The position numbers were made by a program, and so were the translations under genes. A DNA stretch of 64,000 nt from Candidatus Cloacimonadota bacterium (GTDB lineage Bacteria > Muiribacteriota > UBA6191). The notes under the pieces were generated by a model, which saw nothing but the letters and a program-made list of their open reading frames with translations, ran no database searches and had not been told where the DNA came from. Shown here in pieces: positions 29,118 to 38,054 of the stretch; within the stretch, counting starts at the first letter, position 1; every line of letters starts with the position of its first letter. The stretch spans positions 53,225 through 117,224 of the forward strand of contig NVVD01000005.1 in assembly GCA_002402105.1 (NCBI GenBank), written 5' to 3'.

Positions 29118-30167
29118 ATGTTTGGTGGAGTCCCTCAAGAAGTGCTAATGGCATTTTATACAACATTAGCTATCGCCCTAAATGCTGGCGCACCTCTTAT
29201 GCAATGTTTAACTGCATATCAAGAGCAAAATGATAATAAACCCTTTGAAGTTGTACTTTTATCTGTTATTAAAGATGTTGGTTCTGGTAAACCATTTTCA
29301 GAAGCTCTAGCCAAGTTTCCAAAAGTCTTTCCTAACGATTTTCAATCCTTAGTTGCTGCTGGTGAAATCTCAGGTCAAATGGATACTCTACTTGTTGAGT
29401 ATGTTGAGTTTGCCGAAGGTCAAGCAAAACTACAATCCAAATTTAAAGGTGCAATGGCATATCCTGCTGTTATGGCTTTAGTTGCTGTTGGTGTAACAAT
29501 CATGTTAACGCAGGTTATTTTTCCTAAATTTATTTTATCTTTAAATTTAAAAGAAGAAAATATGCCAGCTATTACTTTATATGTTTCTAAATTTTCAAAT
29601 TTTTGTGCTGATAACTATATCGCTATTTTTGTAGCCTTTGTTATCTCTGCAGTAACATTTTTTTATGTCACCCAAAGAACAGAGAAAGGAGCCGATGCTT
29701 GGGATGCTGTTTTATTTAACAGCCCAGTAATTGGTGACCTACTTAAAAAATACTATGTATCTCGAATGGTTCATACCTTAGCCTCCCAATTAAAAGGGGG
29801 AGTTCCTGGTATGCAGGCTCTTCAAATTTGTAAAAACTCCATTACAAATAGGCAATTTAACAAATTGATTGTAGATATCATGGAGTCTATTAAAGGTGGG
29901 GGCAGTTATACCGATGGTCTTAGAAAGAACACACACATAATTCCTCCTATTGTTATTTTAATGTTCACCATTGGAGAAGAAACTGGATCTATGGAAACTG
30001 TGCTAGATAAAATTGGCTCATATTACGATGATCAGGTTGCTGTTGCTGTAGATGCTGTTATCGGTCTAATTGAGCCCCTTATGATTGTAGTCATGGGTGG
30101 TATTGTAACTACATTAGCACTTTCAATGTTTCTTCCAATGTTTGACATGGGGAAAAATATTGGATAG
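29118..30167 (+). CDS. pilC: PilC/GspF-type inner-membrane platform protein
   Basis: The platform protein couples the assembly ATPase to pilin polymerisation. Two T2SF modules are seen: about residues 8-130 (MAFYTTLAIALNAGAPLMQC, FKGAMAYPAVMALVAVGVTI) and 205-340 (MVHTLASQLKGGVPGMQALQ, FTIGEETGSMETVLDKIGSY), with three membrane helices. At 349 residues it is about 50 shorter than standard PilC because the usual N-terminal cytoplasmic extension is missing. It follows pilB by eight bases with an AGGAG site, and the next gene starts two bases after its stop. PilC and GspF cannot be told apart here. Confidence 0.93.
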   Translation: MFGGVPQEVLMAFYTTLAIALNAGAPLMQCLTAYQEQNDNKPFEVVLLSVIKDVGSGKPFSEALAKFPKVFPNDFQSLVAAGEISGQMDTLLVEYVEFAEGQAKLQSKFKGAMAYPAVMALVAVGVTIMLTQVIFPKFILSLNLKEENMPAITLYVSKFSNFCADNYIAIFVAFVISAVTFFYVTQRTEKGADAWDAVLFNSPVIGDLLKKYYVSRMVHTLASQLKGGVPGMQALQICKNSITNRQFNKLIVDIMESIKGGGSYTDGLRKNTHIIPPIVILMFTIGEETGSMETVLDKIGSYYDDQVAVAVDAVIGLIEPLMIVVMGGIVTTLALSMFLPMFDMGKNIG

Positions 30168-30169
30168 CC

Positions 30170-32197
30170 ATGACTTTAAACAAAATACTTTTTAAGACCT
30201 TATTCTTTGTACTTATTTGTATCAGTAATATTAATGCAACTAATCTCAGCCAAATGGAGCCATTACTTGAAAAATTATTTAATATTTTAGATGTAAGAAA
30301 CCAAGAGATCTTGTCTATTGAACAAAATATTACACACAATCGTTCAAGTCTTGAAAAAAGAGCTTTAACGCGTATTTTAAAACAAAAAGTCAGAGACTTT
30401 ATTGTCAAAGACAAACAAATTGTGAGCGTTTTAGATCAAGTAAAAGCTTCTAAAAATGAAGAACATCGTTTTTTATATAAAAAGTCTCTTGATCGCTTAG
30501 ACCAATACAGATCAAACATTAATCAAATCCAAGAGCTTTACTTTAGAAAGCCCACATTAATATCACCCGAAGTTAAAATTGCTACTGGTAAAAATAACTT
30601 TGAAGATTTTTTAAGCACATGGGAAAATAAAACCCCAAAAAGAGATTATAGCAAAAGGATTACTAGAGCAACCATCCCATTGCAACAAAAAAACTATTTT
30701 GATCATCAAAAAAGACAACATAAAATTAAAAATGTTCCTGATGCTAGTTATGGACAGTTTTTAAAAGAGTTATCCTCTGATAACTCCATGAAAAAGAAAA
30801 CCATAATAGCTCAAAAAGACCTAAGTGGTATTGATAAATTTCACAAACAACTTAAAAAAGAAAGACCAACTTATGTTAAAAAAATGAGTAAAGATCAAAG
30901 TTTTTCAGGTTTTTTTAATACTCTAGAAAAAAATGTACAAGTTCAAGAGATTAAAAAACCTACACGTTCATTACAGAATGCTAGTGTTAGCCCCTTTCAG
31001 ATCCCTCAAGAATATGAAAAAAAACTTCGCTCTCCAAATAAAGCCAATGCAACTCCAATGGCTCGCCTAATGAATGATTTAGAAAGGCTAAGAAATAGAC
31101 AACAAGCAAAAAATAAGTTTCATAGAAACATCGAAAGTGAGCAATCTTTCCGAGGATTTATGTCTCAACTTGAGCTTTCAGATAAACAATCAAAATCTAA
31201 ACCAAAGGGAACATTCAAAGAACTACTAGGAATCGGAACCAAAAATAACCATAAACCAGAAGTCATTCAAAAAAAATCTAGTTTTTTAGACTTACAAAAA
31301 GCATTAAATAACCCAAAAAAAATATTGGGTAAAAGAGTTGAGGTTAAAAGCACTCAAGTCATCGGAAAAAAACAAAACTTCAATAAATATTTAAGCGCTA
31401 TTCCTGAAATAAATCATCAGGCAACTCCAATACCTAAACCATTAGCTAGCCCTACTACAACCAACCGCTTTCAAGTAATACTAAATAACTTACGACACGA
31501 TAATGGTACTGCTACCAACAGAGCCGATTTGATTTTATCACCAGTTGAAGAAAAACTTGAAAACCAATTAACGACTGTCTTTAAGACAAACAGGAAGTTC
31601 GTTGTTAAAGAAGCTCTAACAATTAATAGCAACAATCAACCAAATTTTTCTAATTTTCCTAATAACTCAGCACATCTCCGTTCTTTTCATGCCAAACAAG
31701 AGTTAGGCCTAAACTTAGCAGAACTCCCAAAAAAAATTGCTGAAAAGCCCCCTACTCCATCAAGTCAAATCAAAAAAGAATCTATAGCTTCCTCTAATAC
31801 TACATCTAAAGAAGATTATACCGACATTAAGCAGTCTGTAGATCTTATTGATAGATCAGAGTATAAAATTGCTAGAAAAGCTGAAGCTAGACTCCTAAGA
31901 AGAGGTAGCCATTTAATTCCTATTTCTATTGAAGCAAGAGACGTAAAAGATCGTTTATACCCAGATTTACCTATTAAATTTATTGTTGAAATGAAACCCA
32001 ATAACTTTTTAACTGGTCATATTTTAGATAGCTACACTGACTCTCCTTGGCAAAGAACAGTAGAAACAAACCCAGAAGGTATTGCACAAATCCAACTTCT
32101 TTTAAACTTAGAAGGAAAAGAAGTAAATATTTCTAGAAAATTAAATTCAACTCGTGAAGAAACAATTTGCAAAGTAACTATTACCCCCAAAATATGA
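30170..32197 (+). CDS. Exported protein with repeated FxxFLxxL-like short motifs
   Basis: The family is not recognised. It starts with a signal peptide (FKTLFFVLICISNINA), then helices, and a long basic, probably disordered middle punctuated by about nine short motifs of one pattern: NFEDFLSTW, SYGQFLKEL, GIDKFHKQL, SFSGFFNTL, SFRGFMSQL, TFKELLGIG, SFLDLQKAL, NFNKYLSAI and RFQVILNNL. The last 110 residues look like a beta-sandwich (IPISIEARDVKDRLYPDLPI, EGIAQIQLLLNLEG). It sits two bases after pilC and overlaps the following TPR gene by four bases, so it is part of this operon and may be a periplasmic scaffold or a cargo. The motifs look like docking peptides for an unknown partner. Confidence 0.75.
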   Translation: MTLNKILFKTLFFVLICISNINATNLSQMEPLLEKLFNILDVRNQEILSIEQNITHNRSSLEKRALTRILKQKVRDFIVKDKQIVSVLDQVKASKNEEHRFLYKKSLDRLDQYRSNINQIQELYFRKPTLISPEVKIATGKNNFEDFLSTWENKTPKRDYSKRITRATIPLQQKNYFDHQKRQHKIKNVPDASYGQFLKELSSDNSMKKKTIIAQKDLSGIDKFHKQLKKERPTYVKKMSKDQSFSGFFNTLEKNVQVQEIKKPTRSLQNASVSPFQIPQEYEKKLRSPNKANATPMARLMNDLERLRNRQQAKNKFHRNIESEQSFRGFMSQLELSDKQSKSKPKGTFKELLGIGTKNNHKPEVIQKKSSFLDLQKALNNPKKILGKRVEVKSTQVIGKKQNFNKYLSAIPEINHQATPIPKPLASPTTTNRFQVILNNLRHDNGTATNRADLILSPVEEKLENQLTTVFKTNRKFVVKEALTINSNNQPNFSNFPNNSAHLRSFHAKQELGLNLAELPKKIAEKPPTPSSQIKKESIASSNTTSKEDYTDIKQSVDLIDRSEYKIARKAEARLLRRGSHLIPISIEARDVKDRLYPDLPIKFIVEMKPNNFLTGHILDSYTDSPWQRTVETNPEGIAQIQLLLNLEGKEVNISRKLNSTREETICKVTITPKI

Positions 32198-33015
32198 AAT
32201 TATCAATATTCTTTATTTTTAGCCTATTCATTACTCATGCTAATGAAATACAAATTAACATCCAAAAATACTTAAAAAAGTCTTCTGTTTTATCTAAATT
32301 AGAAACAGATGATCAATTAAAGCTATCTCAATTATTTGCAGACCTAGGGCATAAATACCGAAAAAAAAACAAATGGGTTTTATCTGTTATTTATTATAGA
32401 AAGTCACTCTCTTTAAACCCAAGTAACCCACAATTAATATTATTTTCTGGCATGAATTACGCTAAAATAAAAAGATATGATAAAGCAGAAGAGTTCTTTT
32501 TAAAATATAAGCAAGTTGCAACAGAAAGTTCTTGGTTACAAATTTGTAATCAATACTTATTTGATACTTTAAACGCAAAAGGAGATTTATTATCTAAAAC
32601 TTCACTTTGGGATTTAGCTATTTTATCATTTAAGAAATCTTTAGAGTTTTCAAATAGTGCCGAAAACACCGTCAATACACTATCTAAAATTCATTATGCG
32701 TATTTTCAAAAAGGGAGCTTTCATTTCTCACAAAAGCATTATATCGAAGCCTCTAAAAGCTTGATTCAAGCCCTAACCCCAGAAACAAATAAAAGCCTTG
32801 TTCGTAAAATAGAAAGAATGGCTTCTCACCTTTTTATAAATAGTGCAAAACACTATGAAAAAGAAGGCCAAGTAAAAGAAGCACAAAAGTATTATAAAAG
32901 CATTGTTAACTATTTTAATAATGAGAAGTCTATCGCATATTCACAAAAAAGAATCGAAGTCCTAGAAAATTTTGAAATTGACAACGGAATGAATAGTAAA
33001 TGGATTTCCGAATAA
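32194..33015 (+). CDS. Exported TPR-repeat protein
   Basis: A 273-residue protein with a signal peptide (MKLSIFFIFSLFITHA) and tetratricopeptide repeats (WVLSVIYYRKSLSLNPSNPQ, YDKAEEFFLKYKQVA, ASKSLIQALTPETNKSL, AQKYYKSIVNYFN). A TTG at 32167 is in frame, but the ATG at 32194 overlaps the previous stop (ATGA) and gives the signal peptide, so I use it. TPR proteins of this kind (PilF/Tgl-like) help localise secretins, which fits the operon, but the lipobox of PilF is absent. It ends on the base before the stop codon of the opposing TPR lipoprotein gene. Confidence 0.8.
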   Translation: MKLSIFFIFSLFITHANEIQINIQKYLKKSSVLSKLETDDQLKLSQLFADLGHKYRKKNKWVLSVIYYRKSLSLNPSNPQLILFSGMNYAKIKRYDKAEEFFLKYKQVATESSWLQICNQYLFDTLNAKGDLLSKTSLWDLAILSFKKSLEFSNSAENTVNTLSKIHYAYFQKGSFHFSQKHYIEASKSLIQALTPETNKSLVRKIERMASHLFINSAKHYEKEGQVKEAQKYYKSIVNYFNNEKSIAYSQKRIEVLENFEIDNGMNSKWISE

Positions 33016-35286
33016 TTATTTCTTTTTCTTAGAAGATTTACTTCTTTTTCTTTTCGGCTTAGAAGACCTTTTTCTTTTTTTTAGGTTTCTTTTCTTTCTA
33101 TATTTTTTGCTTCTTCTTTTCTTTTTAAAACGGTTCTTTTTTGACTTTACCTTACTATAACCTTTTCCACCTGTTTTAATTGCTAGAATCATTTTTCTAA
33201 TGACTCTATAATAATATCTTCTAGCTATTTTGGATTTAAATTTTTTATATTTTATCAAAGACTTATAGTTTCTAACCATTTTGTGTTTTACAAAATTAAT
33301 CATTTCTGTTTTTGATTTTTTAGTCCAGCCCTTTTTTTCAAATGATCTATATTTTACTAAAGCTTTTAAAGCAATATTTTTTACATACTTTAAAGACCCT
33401 CGTGCTACTGTTTTTCTTTTGCGTTTTTTATTTCTTATTTTACTAGATAATTTTGAACCTAGTTTCTTTTTAACTTCTTTATCTTTAATACCTGTAGCTT
33501 CAACAATTTGCCTAATTAAATCTTCACACCTTCTCTTTACTTTTGACTTGTTTTTTGCCAACTTCATGGCATCTTTTAATGCAGCTAATGCATCATCAAA
33601 ACGATTAACTTCTGCTAAAAGCATACCTAAAAACAATCTTTTTGATGCATCTTTTGAATCTAATGAAATCGATTTTTCAAAAATTTCAATTCCTTCTAAA
33701 AACTCACCTTTATCAGCATATATTTTGCCTAACTGAAACCAAACTTGAGCATCTTTTTTATTTTCATTTAAATATTTATTTAAAATATTTATAGCTTTTT
33801 CTGGGTCTTGATTACTGGTGTAACCCTTGGCTAAGTCAGGATAATAAGACCATTCACTTGGCTTTTCTTTGATGACTCTTTCTAAGTATGGAACGGCAAC
33901 TGAATACCTTTTTGCTGATTTAAAAGCTCTTAATAGGTCTATTAATACATCTTGTTGTTTTTTATTATAGCGTAAGCTTTTTTTAAAAAAGGAAATCGAC
34001 TCATCAAAATGCTCTAAAGCTAAGTATAGACCTGAATCTTTTTTTGCCTCTAGAGCTAAATTAAAATATAATTGCCCAAGTACCTTATGTATTTGAAAGT
34101 TTTTAGGATCTTTTTTTAGGCCTTTTTTTGCAATATCTTGAGATTTTTCTATTTGATCTCTTTTAAGATATACTTTAGATAACTCTAAATAACTACGTGA
34201 ATCACCAGGAAACTCTCTAATCTCTTTTAAAAAGTGTTTAATTGCTTTTTTTGGATTATTTTCAAAAATAAAAATCAAACCAAGATGATAGTGAATTTCT
34301 AGTATGTATTTGTTAAGCATCTTTGCTTTAATTAAATAGTTCTTAGATTTTGTATACAACTCCTGTTTGATTAATAATATACCAATGTGCTTATAAACTT
34401 CGGCTGACTTTGGTTTTAATTTCAAAGCTATAGTTAAATATTGTTCTGCTCGTTTAATATCTTTGTTTTCTAAATAAATAGTACCTAATTTAAAAACAGC
34501 CTCATACGATGATTTGTCTAACTCATAGGCCTTCTCATAGGAAGTTATTGCATCTATTTGTTTTTTTGTTTTTTGATAAACTTTTGCTAATGCCAAAAAG
34601 TATTTCGCTTTTGATTCAACAATAATAGCTTTTAAATAGTATTTTGAAGAAGTATTAAATTTTTGTTTTCTAAAATATAGGTTTCCTAGTTCAAATAAAG
34701 AATCTTGATCTTTTCGTTTTAAACGAACAGCTCTTGAAAATTGTTGAATAGCATCACTATATTTTGCTTCGGCTAAAAAAACATAAGCCAATTCTCTAAT
34801 TGCTGCATACATAGCAGGCTGTTTTTTTAAGACTTGCTCATAGAGTTTTCTGGCTTCTCGATATTTTTTTTGCTTTGCCATTAAGCGAGCTAAATTTAAT
34901 AAAACGATACTATTACCAGGGCTTTTTGCTAAAGCCTTTTGATAGTAGCCAGATGCCTCTTTTACTCTGTCTAAACGGGTATAAACAACACCTAAGTTAA
35001 CCAAAGTTTCAATGTCATCAGGCGTTTTTTCTAAAACAAGTTTAAATTGAGTTGCAGCATCGTTATAACGCTCTTGCTTTAAAAACACAACACCCAAAGA
35101 ATATCTAGCATTTAGATGCTCTGCTCTAAGTTTTAACACCCTATATAAAAGCTTCTCAGCCCTATCTAATTTATTTTGATCAATTAATTTAATAGCCCTT
35201 AAATAAACTGAATCAGGATTAACAAAACAACCAGATAAAAAGAAGCTCTGAAAAATAATAGTAAGTAAAAACAGTCTAGCTAACAT
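33016..35286 (-). CDS. TPR-repeat lipoprotein with very basic C-terminal tail
   Basis: The 756-residue protein has a lipobox LSGC (Cys20) and then about 16 tetratricopeptide repeats to about residue 590 (for example AEKLLYRVLKLRAEHLNARY and ALGVVF-type turns such as YSLGVVFLKQERYNDA). The final 150 residues are extraordinarily rich in Lys and Arg, ending in KRSSKPKRKRSKSSKKKK. A polycationic tail on an envelope lipoprotein could bind acidic polymers such as LPS, capsule, teichoic-like material or nucleic acid; that is inference. It lies upstream of nothing on its own strand and after the HAMP gene at 35302 by 15 bases, in the pilT run. It may be a secretin or pilus assembly scaffold. Confidence 0.85.
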   Translation of the reverse strand: MLARLFLLTIIFQSFFLSGCFVNPDSVYLRAIKLIDQNKLDRAEKLLYRVLKLRAEHLNARYSLGVVFLKQERYNDAATQFKLVLEKTPDDIETLVNLGVVYTRLDRVKEASGYYQKALAKSPGNSIVLLNLARLMAKQKKYREARKLYEQVLKKQPAMYAAIRELAYVFLAEAKYSDAIQQFSRAVRLKRKDQDSLFELGNLYFRKQKFNTSSKYYLKAIIVESKAKYFLALAKVYQKTKKQIDAITSYEKAYELDKSSYEAVFKLGTIYLENKDIKRAEQYLTIALKLKPKSAEVYKHIGILLIKQELYTKSKNYLIKAKMLNKYILEIHYHLGLIFIFENNPKKAIKHFLKEIREFPGDSRSYLELSKVYLKRDQIEKSQDIAKKGLKKDPKNFQIHKVLGQLYFNLALEAKKDSGLYLALEHFDESISFFKKSLRYNKKQQDVLIDLLRAFKSAKRYSVAVPYLERVIKEKPSEWSYYPDLAKGYTSNQDPEKAINILNKYLNENKKDAQVWFQLGKIYADKGEFLEGIEIFEKSISLDSKDASKRLFLGMLLAEVNRFDDALAALKDAMKLAKNKSKVKRRCEDLIRQIVEATGIKDKEVKKKLGSKLSSKIRNKKRKRKTVARGSLKYVKNIALKALVKYRSFEKKGWTKKSKTEMINFVKHKMVRNYKSLIKYKKFKSKIARRYYYRVIRKMILAIKTGGKGYSKVKSKKNRFKKKRRSKKYRKKRNLKKRKRSSKPKRKRSKSSKKKK

Positions 35287-35301
35287 TTAGATAAATCCCA
35301 T

Positions 35302-35865
35302 TTAAAATTTATCATAAGTTTGTTCAAGTTCACTCATCAAACGACTTTGCTCTTTTGTTAAATCTGTTGCTAATAATTGAGAGATTTTACTTTTTTGTAG
35401 CTCTTGTTGGTCACAAATAACTTCACTAAAATTATTCAATGCATCAGCTAATTCTTTAAATTCATCACCTTCACGAAAAGTCGTTTTTAAAGAAAAGTTA
35501 CCTTCTGCCATTTCTTTTAAGTTACTTTCTATTCTATAAACAGGCCCTGCAATATGATGAGTCAAACGAAGAGTTAAAAAAGACAATACAAAAATTGTTA
35601 CTGCCTCTGCCATTAAAATCCTTGGAAAGATATATTCAAATAGTTTTGTTTTTAATAAAGCTATTTGAGTGTAGTCCATAGAGTGTAAAAAGCCATTTTG
35701 GGATAAAAGCTCATCTTCTAAAGTTGCTGTTATTAAACCAAAACAAAGCCCTCCTACTAAATTAACTGCTATAGCTACAAGAAGAATCATTAAAATCATC
35801 ATCTTTTTTTGAAAACCTGGTTTTACAAAATACTTAGTACGTTTACTTTGCATATCATCTGTCAT
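35302..35865 (-). CDS. Membrane HAMP-domain protein (second paralogue)
   Basis: A 187-residue protein with two membrane helices (about residues 22-48 and 78-102) around a small periplasmic domain, then a HAMP module with HHIAGPVYRIESNLKEMAEG and FREGDEFKELADALNNFSEV. The last 45 residues are helical with no output domain. It is a clear paralogue of the protein at 23928, and both flank pilus-type genes. It lies between the PilT-family ATPase at 35883 (17 bases away) and the TPR lipoprotein (15 bases away), so they probably share a transcript. It may pass a mechanical or envelope signal to the retraction motors. Confidence 0.75.
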   Translation of the reverse strand: MTDDMQSKRTKYFVKPGFQKKMMILMILLVAIAVNLVGGLCFGLITATLEDELLSQNGFLHSMDYTQIALLKTKLFEYIFPRILMAEAVTIFVLSFLTLRLTHHIAGPVYRIESNLKEMAEGNFSLKTTFREGDEFKELADALNNFSEVICDQQELQKSKISQLLATDLTKEQSRLMSELEQTYDKF

Positions 35866-35882
35866 AATTTTTCCAATCTCTT

Positions 35883-36911
35883 TTAATCTTTACGACCATA
35901 ATCAATATTTTTTGCGATCAAGCCTCTTAATTGTAATGTTTTTGCATAATCTTCAAAAGTTATAGAGACACCTTTAATGCTTCGAGACATTTCAGCCCTC
36001 AATTGATTTTGCTTATCTGAACGTATTCCATTTGAAATAGCATTTGACATAGTCATTGCTTCAAAAATTGGAACATTATTAATACCCTGTATGTCTGAAA
36101 CCATTATTTGTGAAATAATTCCTATTAAATATGAAGCTAATCTCATTCGTGAGTTTTCAGCATCTTGAGAAGAGAAACTATTTAAAATCCTAAAAATAGT
36201 ATTCAAACAGCCAATGGTTGAGATACCAGCTATCACTAGATGCCCAGTTTCTGCAATATCTAAAGCAAAGTCAATACTTTTGGCATCACAAAGCTCTCCA
36301 ATTACAATAATATCCGGGTCTTCTCTAAGAGCATACCGTAAAGCAGAAGAGTAAGTTTGAGTATCTTTACCCAACTCACGTAAATTAACAATACAGTCCT
36401 TACTTTTTATTTTAAACTCGATCAACTCATCTATATAAATAATGTGTTCTCTTCGATTTGTATTCAAAAACTCCACAAAACTAGCAATTGTAGTACTTTT
36501 ACCACTCCCAATAGCTCCTGAAATTAAAATTAATCCTTGTTTTTGTCTCAAAAAATTTAAAGCTATACTTGGAACTTGTAGCATTTCCCAAGAGTTTATT
36601 TTGATTGGTAATAAACGAATTGCTAAATATGGTTTACCTCTATCAAAGCTAAAACAATATCTAATTTTTAATTTGTCATTAACAGTATACAAGCCCTTTA
36701 CATATCTATTTTTTTTATACTGTTCTAACTCTGTCTCACTCAATATCTCTTTGCATAAGTTTTCTATCTTATTGCCAGAGTAAGTACAATCTTTGTACAA
36801 ATCTAAATGCCTTGATATTCTTAGCCTAGCATCACTGTTTTTTTTCAAATGGATATCTGTTGCATTCTTTGCAAAAGCGTTTAACACAAAATCTTTAAAC
36901 TCTGCGTTCAT
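35883..36911 (-). CDS. PilT/PilU-family ATPase, divergent copy
   Basis: A second PilT-like ATPase of 342 residues, overlapping the first by one base (TAATG). It keeps Walker A GAIGSGKS (about 132-139), the arginine-containing LRYALREDPD and Walker B IIVIGEL. However, the Asp box reads IIYIDELIEF instead of TIEDPIEF, the usual EMRD is ELCD, and the His box is AGISTIG, without the histidine of LHT. The C-terminus lacks the AIRNLIRE motif of canonical PilT. It is therefore a PilU-type accessory motor or an inactive partner that assembles with the first copy. It belongs to the same minus-strand operon as the HAMP protein downstream. Confidence 0.88.
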   Translation of the reverse strand: MNAEFKDFVLNAFAKNATDIHLKKNSDARLRISRHLDLYKDCTYSGNKIENLCKEILSETELEQYKKNRYVKGLYTVNDKLKIRYCFSFDRGKPYLAIRLLPIKINSWEMLQVPSIALNFLRQKQGLILISGAIGSGKSTTIASFVEFLNTNRREHIIYIDELIEFKIKSKDCIVNLRELGKDTQTYSSALRYALREDPDIIVIGELCDAKSIDFALDIAETGHLVIAGISTIGCLNTIFRILNSFSSQDAENSRMRLASYLIGIISQIMVSDIQGINNVPIFEAMTMSNAISNGIRSDKQNQLRAEMSRSIKGVSITFEDYAKTLQLRGLIAKNIDYGRKD

Positions 36912-37939
36912 TATACATCTCGTTTCAAGTATAAACTGGCTGTATCTTGAGATATTTTTCTTTCAGATAGCAGTCTTTTTACGTGCATACCAAAGGTTTG
37001 CATACCTTCTTTTTTACTACCTTCAAGAATACTATCCATTTGGTGATCTTTTGCTTCAATAATTAAATTTCTTGATGCTGCATTTGAAACTAAAACCTCG
37101 TAAGCTGGTACACGCCCACCTTCCATTGCTGGCAATAGCCTCATGCTCACTATCGCTGCTATATTATGAGCAAATCTTGAGCGAATCATAGTTTGATTGT
37201 TTTCATCAAATAAGCCGACCACTCTTTTAACAGTATTTGCTACATTCATTGTGTGTAAAGTTGCCAATACTAAAATACCAGACTCTGCTAAATTTAGTGC
37301 ACTTATCATACTTTCTTGATCACGAATTTCACCAATTAAAACAACATCAGGGTTCTCAATTTTTGAAATTTTTAAACCATCAGAAAACGACTTTATATCT
37401 ATTCCTATTTCTTTTTGTTGAATAAAGCATTTTTTGTCTTTATGAACAAACTCTATTGGGTCTTCAATTGTTAAAATATGCCCACGTTTATAATTATTTA
37501 TATGATCAATCATACTAGCCATTGTAGTTGATTTACCACTACCTGTAGGCCCTGTAACTAATATTAAACCTGACGTAAATTCAGCTATAGACTGTAATAC
37601 AAAAGGAGCTTGAATTTCTTCAAATCCTTTAATTTCTTCGGGAATGATTCTAAAGACTCCACCAAATTTACCGTCTTGCATGAATACGTTTCCACGAAAT
37701 CGTCCGATATTATCTAATGCATAAGCAAAGTCAACTTCGCACCCTTTGTTTAAAGTTTGTTTTTGATTTTTAGAAAGGATTTCACCGAGCAATGATATAA
37801 CTTGCTTATTAGATAGGTCTTTTCCGCTCTTTGTTAAGTTACCATCAATTCTAAACGAAGCAGGATAATCAGCATGTAAATGTAAATCTGATGCTCCCAT
37901 AGAAAGCATTTCTTCTAAAAAAACGTCTATTTTTGCCAT
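36911..37939 (-). CDS. pilT: PilT-family retraction ATPase
   Basis: This 342-residue protein has the short PilT layout: a small N-terminal PAS-like domain (MGASDLHLHADYPASFRIDG) and a RecA-like core with Walker A GPTGSGKST (130-138), Asp box LTIEDPIEF, Walker B PDVVLIGEIRDQES and His box LATLHTMN. PilT disassembles pili and drives twitching motility. The stretch before Walker B is GLKISKIENPD instead of the usual ALRAALREDPD, and the standard AIRNLIRE motif is missing. GGAGGG precedes the ATG. The next gene, a divergent PilT-like copy, starts within its stop codon. Confidence 0.92.
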   Translation of the reverse strand: MAKIDVFLEEMLSMGASDLHLHADYPASFRIDGNLTKSGKDLSNKQVISLLGEILSKNQKQTLNKGCEVDFAYALDNIGRFRGNVFMQDGKFGGVFRIIPEEIKGFEEIQAPFVLQSIAEFTSGLILVTGPTGSGKSTTMASMIDHINNYKRGHILTIEDPIEFVHKDKKCFIQQKEIGIDIKSFSDGLKISKIENPDVVLIGEIRDQESMISALNLAESGILVLATLHTMNVANTVKRVVGLFDENNQTMIRSRFAHNIAAIVSMRLLPAMEGGRVPAYEVLVSNAASRNLIIEAKDHQMDSILEGSKKEGMQTFGMHVKRLLSERKISQDTASLYLKRDV

Positions 37940-38054
37940 GAAAACACCCTCCCAAGTTTAATAGTTTATATCTCTACTAGATGAATATGTACAAAATTTT
38001 CTAAAAAAAACGAATCTATCAATTTACATTAAAGTCTAAGTAAATTTCAACTCT

